DNA of 64,000 nucleotides. It comes from an uncultured Selenomonadales bacterium. GTDB taxonomy: Bacteria; Bacillota; Negativicutes; Acidaminococcales; Acidaminococcaceae. The number at the start of each line of letters is the position of its first letter. The first letter of the stretch is position 1. Of the stretch, positions 26,012 through 34,813 are shown piece by piece. The notes beneath the pieces are model-generated. The model saw nothing but the letters and a program-made list of their open reading frames with translations. It searched no databases and was not told the origin of the DNA. Made by a program: the position numbers and the translations under genes. Location of the stretch: contig ONAN01000004.1 of the NCBI GenBank assembly GCA_900315805.1, forward strand, positions 115,936-179,935, given 5' to 3'.

Positions 26012-26052
26012 GAAATGGATAAGTGGGCACTTCTTCCACTTATCCATTTTTA
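26012..26052 (+). terminator. terminator of thiC
   Basis: A 13-bp perfect stem (AATGGATAAGTGG/CCACTTATCCATT) running into TTTTTATT. Confidence 0.85.
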
Positions 26053-26140
26053 TTAGAAACAGGGAAGCGGTACAGAACGGTTGCCTTTCTATCATGATTA
26101 TGATAAAATTTTGATAAGATAATGAAAGGAGGCAGCCATT

Positions 26141-26398
26141 ATGATCACTATCCGACCTGTTTCTGATTTGAGGAATCATTTTTCGGAAATTGAAAACTGC
26201 GTAAAGGAAAACGGGCCTGTTTATTTGACGAAGAACGGGTACGGCAGCATGGTAATCCTGAGCATGGAGCAATATGCCGCCCTGACGGACGACGTTGGAA
26301 TAAAACTTGCGGAAGCGGATAAAGCAGCAGCAACAGATGCTGTCCGCTACACCGACGAAGAAGTGTTTGGCAGGGTGAGGGCCCGGATTCATGATTGA
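26141..26398 (+). CDS. Phd/YefM-family antitoxin
   Basis: An 85-residue protein with the Phd/YefM N-terminal DNA-binding fold: ITIRPVSDLRNHFSEIENCV, then PVYLTKNGYGSMVILSMEQY. The C-terminal 35 residues are the usual toxin-binding tail. It overlaps the toxin gene by 8 bp. AAAGGAGG before the ATG gives strong translation. Pairs of this type repress their own promoter. Confidence 0.9.
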   Translation: MITIRPVSDLRNHFSEIENCVKENGPVYLTKNGYGSMVILSMEQYAALTDDVGIKLAEADKAAATDAVRYTDEEVFGRVRARIHD

Positions 26399-26714
26399 CA
26401 CAAAAACGTATCAATTGCGTTACCTGCCTCTCTTTGAAGAGGAACTGAATTCCATTGTCGATTATATAGTTTTACGTCTCCACAATAGAAAAGCGGCACT
26501 AAAACTGGTCAATGACGTTCAAACAGCCATCCATGAGCGTCTTTCCTGCGCCGAAGCCTTCGAACCGTATCATGCTTCGCGGACTTTGGACACAGTGTAC
26601 TACCGTATTTACGTGCATAATTTCATTGTTTTTTATGTCGTTATCGAAAATGTGATGGAAGTCCGCCGCATCTTATATAACAGGCGTGACTACGTAAAAC
26701 AGTTAAAGCCTTGA
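26391..26714 (+). CDS. RelE/ParE-family toxin
   Basis: A 107-residue toxin-fold protein: LRYLPLFEEELNSIVDYIVL, a helical pair, then YRIYVHNFIVFYVVIENVMEVRRILYNRRDY, the usual C-terminal strands of the family. Whether it acts on gyrase (ParE) or on ribosome-bound mRNA (RelE) cannot be decided by sequence alone. The start inside the antitoxin gene implies coupled translation. Confidence 0.88.
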   Translation: MIDTKTYQLRYLPLFEEELNSIVDYIVLRLHNRKAALKLVNDVQTAIHERLSCAEAFEPYHASRTLDTVYYRIYVHNFIVFYVVIENVMEVRRILYNRRDYVKQLKP

Positions 26715-26738
26715 CAGGCTTTTAAAGGGGAGAGTTCC

Positions 26739-27980
26739 GTGAAACTTGAACGAAAAGGCCTGGGCACCCTGATCCTGGACCTGAATCCGACGCTTACCGT
26801 GCTGCCCGCCCTGGTGCTGGGCCTGATTTTCAGCGCCTTTTCGGGCATCGGTTACCGCTTCGGCCTGCAGGGCGTCCTGCTGGGCGGGCTGATCCTGTCC
26901 CTGCTGGCGGTGTTCCCGACGGTCGCGGCGGGCCTGTTTTCCACCGGTGCGCGGCGCCGGCAGGTGCGCCAGGACGGACGCGTGCCCGCGAAGATGCTCC
27001 GTTTTCTCGACGGCCTGGCGTATGCCGCCGCCTTCCTGGGTGTCCTGCTGGGTTCGCTCCTGAACCTGTCGCCGGCGCGGAAATTCCTGCTCCACCGCGC
27101 CGCCGCGCCGTTCTCCTACGAAACGGTCTTCAACTTTGTTTCGTGGCCCATCCTGGGCTTGCTGTTTCTGGGCATCGTGCTCTATCTGGCTGGTTCGTCG
27201 GCCGTCCTGACGAAGGGGGAGGGAACCCCCGTGCGCACGTTCGGCCTCAGCCTCTGCCGCGTCATGCAGAACGTGACGGAACGCCTGATTCCGTGGCTGC
27301 TGCCCCTGGCGGCCTTCGTCGCCGCCTGGCTCTTCGGCACGCTGCTGTTCGGCCCCGACAGCCAGCGGGTGCCGGTTTCCTTCCGCTTTCACGGCGGCCT
27401 GACTTTCGTCAAAACCATTCTGCCCCTGGTACTGGTGCCCCTGCTGGGCGCCTTCGGCACGGCGTATTACCTGCTGCGCCGGTGCGGCCGGGACTGCCCG
27501 GACCATTTCGCCGGTTTCTTCAAACGCGTCCTGCTGCAGGCAGCCACCTGCTGTTCCCGCGGTCGCTGCGGCCAGGAGATCGTCCATAACCTGAGCCGTC
27601 TGGGCGTGCGCGACGAAGAAGCCCTCGTCCGGACCCGGGCCGGCCTGCTGTGGAGTTCTGCGGCGACGACTTTCTACATCGCCTTCGTCTGCACCCTGCT
27701 GCTGCCGAATTTTTCCCTTGCCGTGCGCGTGGTTCTCGCCGTCCTCGTGTTCTGCTTCAGCATCCTCGCCGGCCGCGCGGACCTGCCCGTTTCCTCGGCG
27801 GGACTGATGCTGGTGATTTTGTCGCCGGGACTGTTCCATCTGAATTTCAGCTCCTTCGGCGTGTTGGGGGGCCTGACCCTGCTCTTCATGCTGGAGCGGT
27901 ATCTGGATATCGTCCGCACCGTGGCGAACGTCCTCCTGACGGGCGTCGCCGTCTACCTGTCGGACAAACTGGGCTGGTAA
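26739..27980 (+). CDS. degenerate DAACS-type (glutamate/dicarboxylate symporter-like) membrane protein
   Basis: A 413-residue polytopic membrane protein starting at GTG after AAAGGGGAGAG. The C-terminal MLERYLDIVRTVANVLLTGV resembles the DRFLDMxRTxxNVxGD helix of dicarboxylate/amino acid:cation symporters, and VSSAGLMLVILSPGL resembles hairpin 2. The NMDGT motif that binds Na+ in this family is absent (SSAATTFYIAF in the same place), and the aspartates of the last helix are partly replaced. Transport of the normal substrate is therefore doubtful. It sits 24 bp after the ParE/RelE gene but is probably independent. Confidence 0.6.
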   Translation: MKLERKGLGTLILDLNPTLTVLPALVLGLIFSAFSGIGYRFGLQGVLLGGLILSLLAVFPTVAAGLFSTGARRRQVRQDGRVPAKMLRFLDGLAYAAAFLGVLLGSLLNLSPARKFLLHRAAAPFSYETVFNFVSWPILGLLFLGIVLYLAGSSAVLTKGEGTPVRTFGLSLCRVMQNVTERLIPWLLPLAAFVAAWLFGTLLFGPDSQRVPVSFRFHGGLTFVKTILPLVLVPLLGAFGTAYYLLRRCGRDCPDHFAGFFKRVLLQAATCCSRGRCGQEIVHNLSRLGVRDEEALVRTRAGLLWSSAATTFYIAFVCTLLLPNFSLAVRVVLAVLVFCFSILAGRADLPVSSAGLMLVILSPGLFHLNFSSFGVLGGLTLLFMLERYLDIVRTVANVLLTGVAVYLSDKLGW

Positions 27981-28007
27981 GATGTCCTGCCCGCCCTGCC
28001 GCAAACT

Positions 28008-28046
28008 AAAAAAATAAAGGAGACTTCTTGCAAGTCTCCTTTTTTC
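28008..28046. terminator. terminator between two convergent genes
   Basis: A hairpin AAGGAGACTT/AAGTCTCCTT with A-rich left and T-rich right flanks. Confidence 0.85.
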
Positions 28047-28055
28047 ATGCCCTTT

Positions 28056-28556
28056 TCATTTTATTTTCTGCAAGGACGCGCCTTTCTGAACGAAGCGGAA
28101 ATCCTTCGCCCGGTCCCAGAAGCGGACGTTCACGCAGCCCCCGGCGGCGAGCAGGTCCCGCAGGGCGTCGCCCGTCATAAGGCCTGTCTTCAGGCAGAGG
28201 GCGGCCAGACCGTCCAGATTGAGGCCGTCCAGGTCCGGCAGCGCCACGGCCCGGTCCTGCTTGCTTTCCTCGCCGGTCTGGTATGTGTAGTCCAGCGTCA
28301 CCAGGCGCCCGGCGGCGTAATCGCCCAACACTTTTTCCAGCCGCTCCAGGCCGCCGCCGTCCTGCGGATAATACCGCGGCGTCTTGTTCAACACGACGCA
28401 GATATCCAGGCCGTCGCCGAAGCGGACCATTACGGCCGGCCCGCCTGTGGGGTTGGCGTACGTCACCGTCGTGCGGTGCGCCTCCTCCTGCACGGCTCCC
28501 TCGCTGTGCAGCAGGGCACCCAGTTTTTGTATGATCAGTTTTATTGCCAGATCCAT
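28056..28556 (-). CDS. hypothetical protein
   Basis: A 166-residue soluble protein. The start at 28556 is chosen because AAGGAGACGACC precedes it; the longer open frame upstream lacks a ribosome binding site. No signal peptide or membrane helix is seen. RFGDGLDICVVLNKTPRYYPQDGGGLERL is a notable segment. I do not recognise the family. Confidence 0.65.
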   Translation of the reverse strand: MDLAIKLIIQKLGALLHSEGAVQEEAHRTTVTYANPTGGPAVMVRFGDGLDICVVLNKTPRYYPQDGGGLERLEKVLGDYAAGRLVTLDYTYQTGEESKQDRAVALPDLDGLNLDGLAALCLKTGLMTGDALRDLLAAGGCVNVRFWDRAKDFRFVQKGASLQKIK

Positions 28557-28711
28557 ATCGGTCGTCTCCTTCCGGACCGGAAGAGCCCTGCACCGGGCCT
28601 CCGGTTCCTTTTTTATTATAGCATGTTTGCGGCGGGACGGTGGATACATCTATTTAGTATACGCTGATTACGAACAGTGTATGACAATTTCGTGAAAATG
28701 CGTGGAATTTC

Positions 28712-28741
28712 TTGCACCGGCGCCCCTTGTTACGGTATAAT
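28712..28741 (+). promoter_or_regulatory. promoter of the PFOR gene
   Basis: TTGCAC at 28712-28717, an 18-bp spacer and TATAAT at 28736-28741, about 90 bp before the start codon. Confidence 0.65.
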
Positions 28742-28831
28742 AAACTTGTCAAATATGCCTTTTGGCCAGACCGGGCGGAGCTATCCGCCTGTTGAAACAG
28801 GAGTTGTCAACTAAGAAAGAAGGGTGAAACC

Positions 28832-31800
28832 ATGACCGTAATGAAAACCATGGACGGCAACGAGGCTGCCGCCTATGCATCGTATGCATTCATCGATGTA
28901 GCCTGCATCTACCCGATCACGCCGTCGTCCCCGATGGCGGAGCATGTGGATGAATGGGCGTCCCAGGGCAAAAAGAATTTGTTCGGGCAGACGGTGAAAC
29001 TGATGGAAATGCAGTCCGAAGCCGGCGCTTCCGGCGCTGTGCACGGCTCCCTCGAAGCCGGCGCGCTCACGTCGACCTACACGGCTTCCCAGGGCCTGCT
29101 GCTCATGATCCCCAATATGTATAAAATCGCCGGCGAACTGCTGCCGGGCGTCTTCAACGTATCGGCCCGCGCCCTGGCGACGAGCTCTTTGAACATTTTC
29201 GGCGACCATCAGGACGTCATGGCCTGCCGCCAGACCGGTTTCGCCATGCTGGCTTCCGGCAGCGTGCAGGAAGTCATGGACCTGACCGGCGTGGCACATC
29301 TGTCCGCCATCAAGGCCCGCGTGCCCTTCCTGAACTTCTTCGACGGGTTCCGTACATCCCACGAAATCCAGAAGATCGAAGTCTTTGATTATGCGGATTA
29401 CGCGAAACTGCTCGACTGGGAAGCCGTCAAGGCCTTCCGTCAGCGCGCGCTGAATCCGGACAACCCCGTCATCCGCGGCACGGCGCAGAACCCGGATATC
29501 TATTTCCAGTCCCGCGAAGCCGTCAACAAATATTATGAAGCCGTACCAGACATCGTGGAAAACTACCTCGGCGAGGTCAGCAAGATCACGGGCCGCGAGT
29601 ACCATCTGTTCAACTATTACGGACCGAAGGACGCCGACATGGTCATCGTCACCATGGGTTCGTCCCAGGAAACGGCCATCAAGACGGCGGAAGTTGTCAA
29701 TGCCGCCGAAGGCACGAAGGTCGGCGTCGTGGCCGTCCACCTGTACCGTCCGTTCGATGTGAAGCGCTTCCTGGACGCTGTTCCGAAGACGGCGAAGAAG
29801 ATCGCCGTCCTGGACCGCACCAAGGAACCGGGCAGCCTCGGCGAACCGCTCTACCTGGATGTGCGCAACGCCTTCTACAGCAGCGACCGTCATCCGGTCA
29901 TCGTCGGCGGCCGTTACGGCATGGGCTCCAAGGAATTCACGCCGTCCGACTGCTACGCCATCATCGACAACCTGCGCAAGGATGCGCCGAAGAACAACTT
30001 CACCGTCGGCATCGTCGACGATGTGACGGACCTGTCCCTGCCGGTCACGAAGATCATCAACCCGACGCCGGAAGGCACCAAGGCCTGCAAGTTCTGGGGC
30101 CTGGGTTCCGACGGTACGGTCGGTGCCAACAAGAGCGCCATCAAGATTATCGGCGACCATACGGACATGTACGCCCAGGGCTATTTCGCCTATGACTCCA
30201 AGAAATCCGGCGGCATCACCGTGTCGCACCTGCGCTTCGGCAAGCAGCCGATCCAGGAACCGTACCTGGTCACGGATGCCGATTACGTGGCTGTCCACAA
30301 CCAGTCCTACGTCCACAAGTACGATGTCCTGGCCGGCCTGAAGGAAGGGGGCAACTTCCTCCTGAACTGCAACTGGACGGTGGCAGAACTGGACAAGGAA
30401 TTGCCGGCGGCCATGAAACGCTACATCGCCGCGAAGAAGATCAACTTCTATATCATCGACGCTGTCAAGATCGCACAGGAAATCGGCCTGGGCGGCCGCA
30501 TCAACATGATTATGCAGTCCGCCTTCTTCAAACTGGCTGACATCATCCCTGTGGACGACGCCGTCAAATACCTGAAGGATGCCGTCGTGGAATCGTACGG
30601 CAAGAAGGGCCAGAACGTGGTCGACATGAACAATGCCGCCATCGACCGGGGCATCGACGCCATCGTCAAGGTCGACGTGCCCGCTGCCTGGGCGACGGCT
30701 GTTGACACGGAAGCCGCTAAGAAGACGGGCAACGCCTTCATCGACGAAATCCTGGTACCCATGAACCGCCAGGAAGGCGACAAGCTGCCGGTCAGCAAGA
30801 TGATGGACCATGTGGACGGCACCTATCCGTCCGGTACGGCCGCTTACGAAAAACGCGGCATCGCCATCAACGTGCCGGAATGGAACGTGGCCAACTGCAT
30901 CCAGTGCAACCAGTGCTCCTTCGTTTGCCCCCATGCCGCCATCCGTCCGGTCCTGCTGAATGAAAAAGAAGCGGAAGCCATCGGCTATCCGTCCAAACCG
31001 GCCGTCGGCGTCAAAGACGGCAGCAAGTTCGCCATGGTCATTTCGCCGTACGACTGCCAGGGCTGCGGCAACTGCGCCCAGATCTGCCCGGCGCCGAAGA
31101 AGGCCCTGACCATGAAACCGCTGGCCACCCAGCTGGACAAGGCACCGGCCTGGGACTATGCGGTCAACAAAGTTTCCGAAAAACCGAATCCCATGAAGAA
31201 GACCACCGTCAAGGGCTCCCAGTTCGAACAGCCCCTGTTCGAATTCTCCGGCGCCTGCGCGGGCTGCGGCGAAACGCCGTATGTCAAGCTGATCACCCAG
31301 CTCTTCGGCGACCGCATGATGATTGCCAATGCCACGGGCTGCTCCTCCATCTGGGGCGCCTCGACGCCGTCCATGCCGTACACCAAGAACCGCAAGGGCC
31401 ATGGTCCGACCTGGGCCAACTCCCTGTTCGAAGACAACGCCGAATACGGCTTGGGCATGTTCCTCGGCGTGGAACAGGAACGGGACCGCGTGGAAGAGCT
31501 GATTGACGCGGCACTGGCTGCCGGAAAGGGCTCCGCGGACCTGCAGGCCGCCATGAAGGCCTGGAAGGAAAACAAGAACGTCAGCGAAGGGACGCGCGAC
31601 CGTGCCGATGCCCTGACCGCCCTCCTGGAAAAGGAAGCGGGCGACAAGGACCTGCAGGCCATCCTCGACCTGAAGCAGTTCTTCATCAAACGCAGCCACT
31701 GGATCTTCGGCGGCGACGGCTGGAGCTACGATATCGGCTACGGCGGACTGGACCACGTGCTGGCCAGCGGCAAGAACGTGAACGTCCTCGTCCTTGATAC

Positions 31801-32341
31801 GGAAGTCTATTCCAATACGGGCGGCCAGTCCTCGAAAGCCACCCCGACCGCTGCCATCGCGCAGTTCGCGGCCAGCGGCAAGCGCACGAAGAAGAAGGAC
31901 CTGGGCATGATGGCCATGAGCTACGGCTACGTGTACGTGGCGCAGGTCGCCATGGGTGCCGACAAGAACCAGCTGGTCAAGGCACTCACGGAAGCCGAAG
32001 CCTACGACGGCCCGTCCCTCGTCATCGCCTACTGCCCGTGCATCAACCACGGCCTGAAAGCCGGCATGGGCTGCAGCCAGCTGGAAGAAAAACGCGCCGT
32101 GGAATGCGGTTACTGGGCGAACTACCGGTACAATCCGGACCTGAAGGCCGAAGGCAAGAACCCCTTCAGCCTCGACTCCAAGGAACCGACGGGCAATTTC
32201 CGCGATTTCCTGGTCGGCGAAGTCCGCTTTGCATCGCTCCAGAAAGTCCGTCCGCAGCTGGCGGAAGAACTCTATAAGAAGACCGAAGCCGATGCCATGG
32301 AACGCCTGGCCAACTACAAGCGCCTGGCAGGCAAGGCCTGA
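28832..32341 (+). CDS. nifJ: pyruvate:ferredoxin (flavodoxin) oxidoreductase, single chain
   Basis: A 1169-residue PFOR, the usual length of the homodimeric bacterial enzyme. It oxidises pyruvate to acetyl-CoA and CO2 and reduces ferredoxin. Visible are the N-terminal pyruvate domain (YPITPSSPMAEHVDEWA), two 4Fe-4S motifs in CIQCNQCSFVCPHA (about residue 689) and CQGCGNCAQICPAP (about 748), the cysteine CAGCGETPY near residue 810, and the thiamine-diphosphate block GGDGWSYDIGYGG with DTEVYSNTGGQ. It runs as a single gene with its own promoter and terminator and is the central carbon enzyme of this anaerobe. Confidence 0.95.
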   Translation: MTVMKTMDGNEAAAYASYAFIDVACIYPITPSSPMAEHVDEWASQGKKNLFGQTVKLMEMQSEAGASGAVHGSLEAGALTSTYTASQGLLLMIPNMYKIAGELLPGVFNVSARALATSSLNIFGDHQDVMACRQTGFAMLASGSVQEVMDLTGVAHLSAIKARVPFLNFFDGFRTSHEIQKIEVFDYADYAKLLDWEAVKAFRQRALNPDNPVIRGTAQNPDIYFQSREAVNKYYEAVPDIVENYLGEVSKITGREYHLFNYYGPKDADMVIVTMGSSQETAIKTAEVVNAAEGTKVGVVAVHLYRPFDVKRFLDAVPKTAKKIAVLDRTKEPGSLGEPLYLDVRNAFYSSDRHPVIVGGRYGMGSKEFTPSDCYAIIDNLRKDAPKNNFTVGIVDDVTDLSLPVTKIINPTPEGTKACKFWGLGSDGTVGANKSAIKIIGDHTDMYAQGYFAYDSKKSGGITVSHLRFGKQPIQEPYLVTDADYVAVHNQSYVHKYDVLAGLKEGGNFLLNCNWTVAELDKELPAAMKRYIAAKKINFYIIDAVKIAQEIGLGGRINMIMQSAFFKLADIIPVDDAVKYLKDAVVESYGKKGQNVVDMNNAAIDRGIDAIVKVDVPAAWATAVDTEAAKKTGNAFIDEILVPMNRQEGDKLPVSKMMDHVDGTYPSGTAAYEKRGIAINVPEWNVANCIQCNQCSFVCPHAAIRPVLLNEKEAEAIGYPSKPAVGVKDGSKFAMVISPYDCQGCGNCAQICPAPKKALTMKPLATQLDKAPAWDYAVNKVSEKPNPMKKTTVKGSQFEQPLFEFSGACAGCGETPYVKLITQLFGDRMMIANATGCSSIWGASTPSMPYTKNRKGHGPTWANSLFEDNAEYGLGMFLGVEQERDRVEELIDAALAAGKGSADLQAAMKAWKENKNVSEGTRDRADALTALLEKEAGDKDLQAILDLKQFFIKRSHWIFGGDGWSYDIGYGGLDHVLASGKNVNVLVLDTEVYSNTGGQSSKATPTAAIAQFAASGKRTKKKDLGMMAMSYGYVYVAQVAMGADKNQLVKALTEAEAYDGPSLVIAYCPCINHGLKAGMGCSQLEEKRAVECGYWANYRYNPDLKAEGKNPFSLDSKEPTGNFRDFLVGEVRFASLQKVRPQLAEELYKKTEADAMERLANYKRLAGKA

Positions 32342-32368
32342 CGCCGGGCCTTTGGCCTTGTGATATTC

Positions 32369-32406
32369 AATTCGCCGGAAGGACCCCTTTCGGCGAATTT
32401 TTTTCA
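32369..32406 (+). terminator. terminator of the PFOR gene
   Basis: A 9-bp stem AATTCGCCG/CGGCGAATT followed by eight T. Confidence 0.9.
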
Positions 32407-32429
32407 AAAGTATTGTAAAAAGGAGCATT

Positions 32430-34037
32430 ATGCTGATCCTTTTGTTTGGACTTTTGGGCGGCCTGGCGCTGTTCCTCTACGGCATGGAACTCATGGGCGA
32501 CGGCCTGCGGCAGTCGGCAGGGGAGAAACTCCAGAAGATCCTCGAGTCCCTGACGAGCGTCCCCGCCGTCGGTGTCCTGACGGGCCTGGTCATCACGTCA
32601 ATCCTGCAGTCGAGCAGCGCCACGACGGTCATGTCCGTGAGCCTCGTCAACGCCGGCCTCATGACGCTGAAGCAGGCCTTCAGCGTCGTCATGGGCGCCA
32701 ATATCGGCACCACCGTGACGGCCCAGTTGATCGCCTTCAACCTGACGGACTACCTCATGGGCCTCATCTTCGTGGGCCTCATGCTGCACTATTTCGCAAA
32801 ACACAAGAAAGGCAAGTTCGCCGGCATGGTCCTCTTCGGCTTCGGCCTGCTTATGCTGGGCATGAAGCTCATGGGCCAGTCCGTGGCGCCGCTGCGGGAC
32901 AATCCGCTCTTCGTCGAGTTCATCGGCCGGTTTTCCGAAATCCCCCTGCTCGGCGTCGTCGTCGGTATCTGCATGACCCTGGTCATCCAGTCCAGCTCGG
33001 CCACCATCGGCATCCTCATGGCCATGGCGACGCAGGGCCTCATCCCCCTGGAAGGGGCGGTGCCGGTCCTGTTGGGCGATAACATCGGGACGTGCATCAC
33101 GGCCGTGCTGGCAGCGGCCCGCGCCAGCCGGACGGCCAAGCAGGTGGCCCTGTCCCACGTGCTCTTCAACCTCTTTGGCTGCTGCATCTTCCTGATTTTC
33201 CTGCCCTGGTTCCTGGACTTCGTCCGGGCCATTTCACCGGCCCACGATATCGGGCGGCAGATCGCCAACGCCCACAGCGCCTTCAACGTCCTGAACACGT
33301 GCATCTTCCTGCCGCTCATCACGCCGTACGTGAAACTGATCCGCAAGATCTTGCCCGACAAGGCCGAAGGCGTCGTGACACGGCCCCTGTTCCTCGATGA
33401 CAACATGCTCGACAACACGCCCATCGCCCTCATGCTGGCCGAAAAGGAGACGGACCGCATGGCCCGCCAGGCTGAAAAGAACCTGGCCGCCGCCCTGGAC
33501 TCCTTGCGCAAGTACGACGAAAAGCGCGTGAACTACGTGCTCCAGAACGAAGATGTGGTGGACAGCCTGAACACGGCCATCACGGTCTACCTGACGAAAG
33601 TCAGCGAGACGGGTATGACGCGCGAACTGTCGGCCAAGCACACAGCCCTGCTGCACGCCTGCACCGATATCGAACGCATCGGCGACCACGCCCAGACCCT
33701 GGCCAAGCGCAGCCGCAAGATCTTCGAAGAGGACATCCGCATGTCCGACGAAGCGAAAGCCGAAATCCTGCGCCTCAGCATCGTGACCCTCGAAGCCTGC
33801 CACGTCTGCCTGCGCGCCTTCTCCATGAACAACGCCCGCCTGGCCCAGCAGGGCTGGACCTACTGCCGGCAGGTGAAGGCCCTGCAGAAGGAATGGCGCA
33901 AGAACCATATCCGCCGCCTGAGCGACGGGACCTGTTCCCCCGAAGTCGGCACGGTCTTTCTGGAACTGCTGATCAACATGAAGCGCGTGTCCGACCACTC
34001 CAAAAACGTGGCACAGCTGATTCTGGGAATTTTTTAA
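32430..34037 (+). CDS. Na/Pi cotransporter family protein with PhoU-like domain
   Basis: A 535-residue protein. The membrane half holds two inverted repeats marked by QSSSATTVMS (about residue 58) and QSSSATIGIL (about residue 185), the NptA/Na-Pi signature. Residues from about 320 on form a cytoplasmic PhoU-type helical bundle (DIERIGDHAQTLAKRS; MKRVSDHSKNVAQL). Phosphate uptake with Na+ is the family role, though some members regulate rather than transport. AAAAAGGAG precedes the ATG. Confidence 0.88.
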   Translation: MLILLFGLLGGLALFLYGMELMGDGLRQSAGEKLQKILESLTSVPAVGVLTGLVITSILQSSSATTVMSVSLVNAGLMTLKQAFSVVMGANIGTTVTAQLIAFNLTDYLMGLIFVGLMLHYFAKHKKGKFAGMVLFGFGLLMLGMKLMGQSVAPLRDNPLFVEFIGRFSEIPLLGVVVGICMTLVIQSSSATIGILMAMATQGLIPLEGAVPVLLGDNIGTCITAVLAAARASRTAKQVALSHVLFNLFGCCIFLIFLPWFLDFVRAISPAHDIGRQIANAHSAFNVLNTCIFLPLITPYVKLIRKILPDKAEGVVTRPLFLDDNMLDNTPIALMLAEKETDRMARQAEKNLAAALDSLRKYDEKRVNYVLQNEDVVDSLNTAITVYLTKVSETGMTRELSAKHTALLHACTDIERIGDHAQTLAKRSRKIFEEDIRMSDEAKAEILRLSIVTLEACHVCLRAFSMNNARLAQQGWTYCRQVKALQKEWRKNHIRRLSDGTCSPEVGTVFLELLINMKRVSDHSKNVAQLILGIF

Positions 34038-34044
34038 AATTTCC

Positions 34045-34073
34045 TTGACAAAAGGAAATCCCTTAGGTATAAT
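34045..34073 (+). promoter_or_regulatory. consensus promoter of tRNA-Gly
   Basis: TTGACA at 34045-34050, a 17-bp spacer and TATAAT at 34068-34073. Confidence 0.9.
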
Positions 34074-34094
34074 CTGTATTGTTCTCAAACAACT

Positions 34095-34169
34095 GCGGAA
34101 ATAGCTCAGTGGTAGAGCACCACCTTGCCAAGGTGGGGGTCGCGAGTTCGAGCCTCGTTTTCCGCTCCA
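34095..34169 (+). tRNA. tRNA-Gly (GCC)
   Basis: Acceptor GCGGAAA/TTTCCGC, anticodon stem CCACC/GGTGG with loop TTGCCAA (anticodon GCC), and an encoded CCA. Confidence 0.95.
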
Positions 34170-34176
34170 CGTCAAT

Positions 34177-34205
34177 CCGGCCGGCTTATCCAAGCCGGCC
34201 TTTCG
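34177..34205 (+). terminator. terminator of tRNA-Gly
   Basis: A stem GGCCGGCTT/AAGCCGGCC, followed by TTTCG. Confidence 0.75.
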
Positions 34206-34221
34206 TATAACTGAAGACAAA

Positions 34222-34313
34222 AGGACGCGTCCGTCGCCGGATGGACGCCGGCACCTGAAACCCTGCCGTAGGCAGCACCATTGTGCAAAGCAGGGTAGCG
34301 GGTGCCTTTTTTA
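34222..34313 (+). promoter_or_regulatory. structured leader with terminator upstream of the guanidinium exporter
   Basis: Nested stems GGCACC/GGTGCC (34250-34255 with 34301-34306) and CCCTGC/GCAGGG (34261-34266 with 34290-34295), with an inner GCAC/GTGC hairpin, end directly in TTTTTTA: a terminator. Upstream lies GTCC...GGAC (34230-34245). The position before a Gdx gene suggests a ligand-responsive leader such as a guanidine riboswitch; I could not match it to a specific class. Confidence 0.45.
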
Positions 34314-34334
34314 TTGCAAAGGAGGAATATCATC

Positions 34335-34652
34335 ATGAACAGTTGGATTACCCTGCTGCTGGCAGGCTTGTGCGAAGTGTGGTGGGCCGTCGGGATGAAA
34401 TACACCCACGGATTTACGCGGCTTGTGCCGAGCGTCGTCACCATCATCGGCATGATCGCCAGCTTCTATTTCCTGGCCCACGCCGTCCACCGCCTGCCCC
34501 TGGGCGTGGCTTACGCCATCTGGACCGGCATCGGCAGCGTCGGCACCATCCTGCTGAGCGTCGTCCTGTTCCACGAAACCCTGTCCCTGCCCCAGGTGGG
34601 CTGCCTCGTCCTCATCATCGGGGGCATCATGGGCCTGCGCCTTCTGGCCTGA
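34335..34652 (+). CDS. gdx: SMR-family guanidinium exporter (Gdx/SugE type)
   Basis: A 105-residue, four-helix small multidrug resistance protein. It has the essential glutamate of [13 protein letters not shown] in TM1, with the Trp, and the GFTRLVPS and [17 protein letters not shown] blocks that mark the guanidinium-exporting Gdx branch. It works as an antiparallel dimer exchanging guanidinium for protons. AAAGGAGG precedes the ATG. A leader that can form a terminator stands upstream. Confidence 0.85.
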   Translation: MNSWITLLLAGLCEVWWAVGMKYTHGFTRLVPSVVTIIGMIASFYFLAHAVHRLPLGVAYAIWTGIGSVGTILLSVVLFHETLSLPQVGCLVLIIGGIMGLRLLA

Positions 34653-34813
34653 AGGGAAAAGATGTGAAGTATCTGTAACATACGCAAATCGCCCGCAGTC
34701 AGACTTGATAAATGGAAAAGCTTGTGATATTATATTGTAGCGTAATATGAAAATAGGCAAGTTGTGCAACCAGGCCAGCAAGCCGGAAAGATATATAAGG
34801 GAGGATTTTTTCC

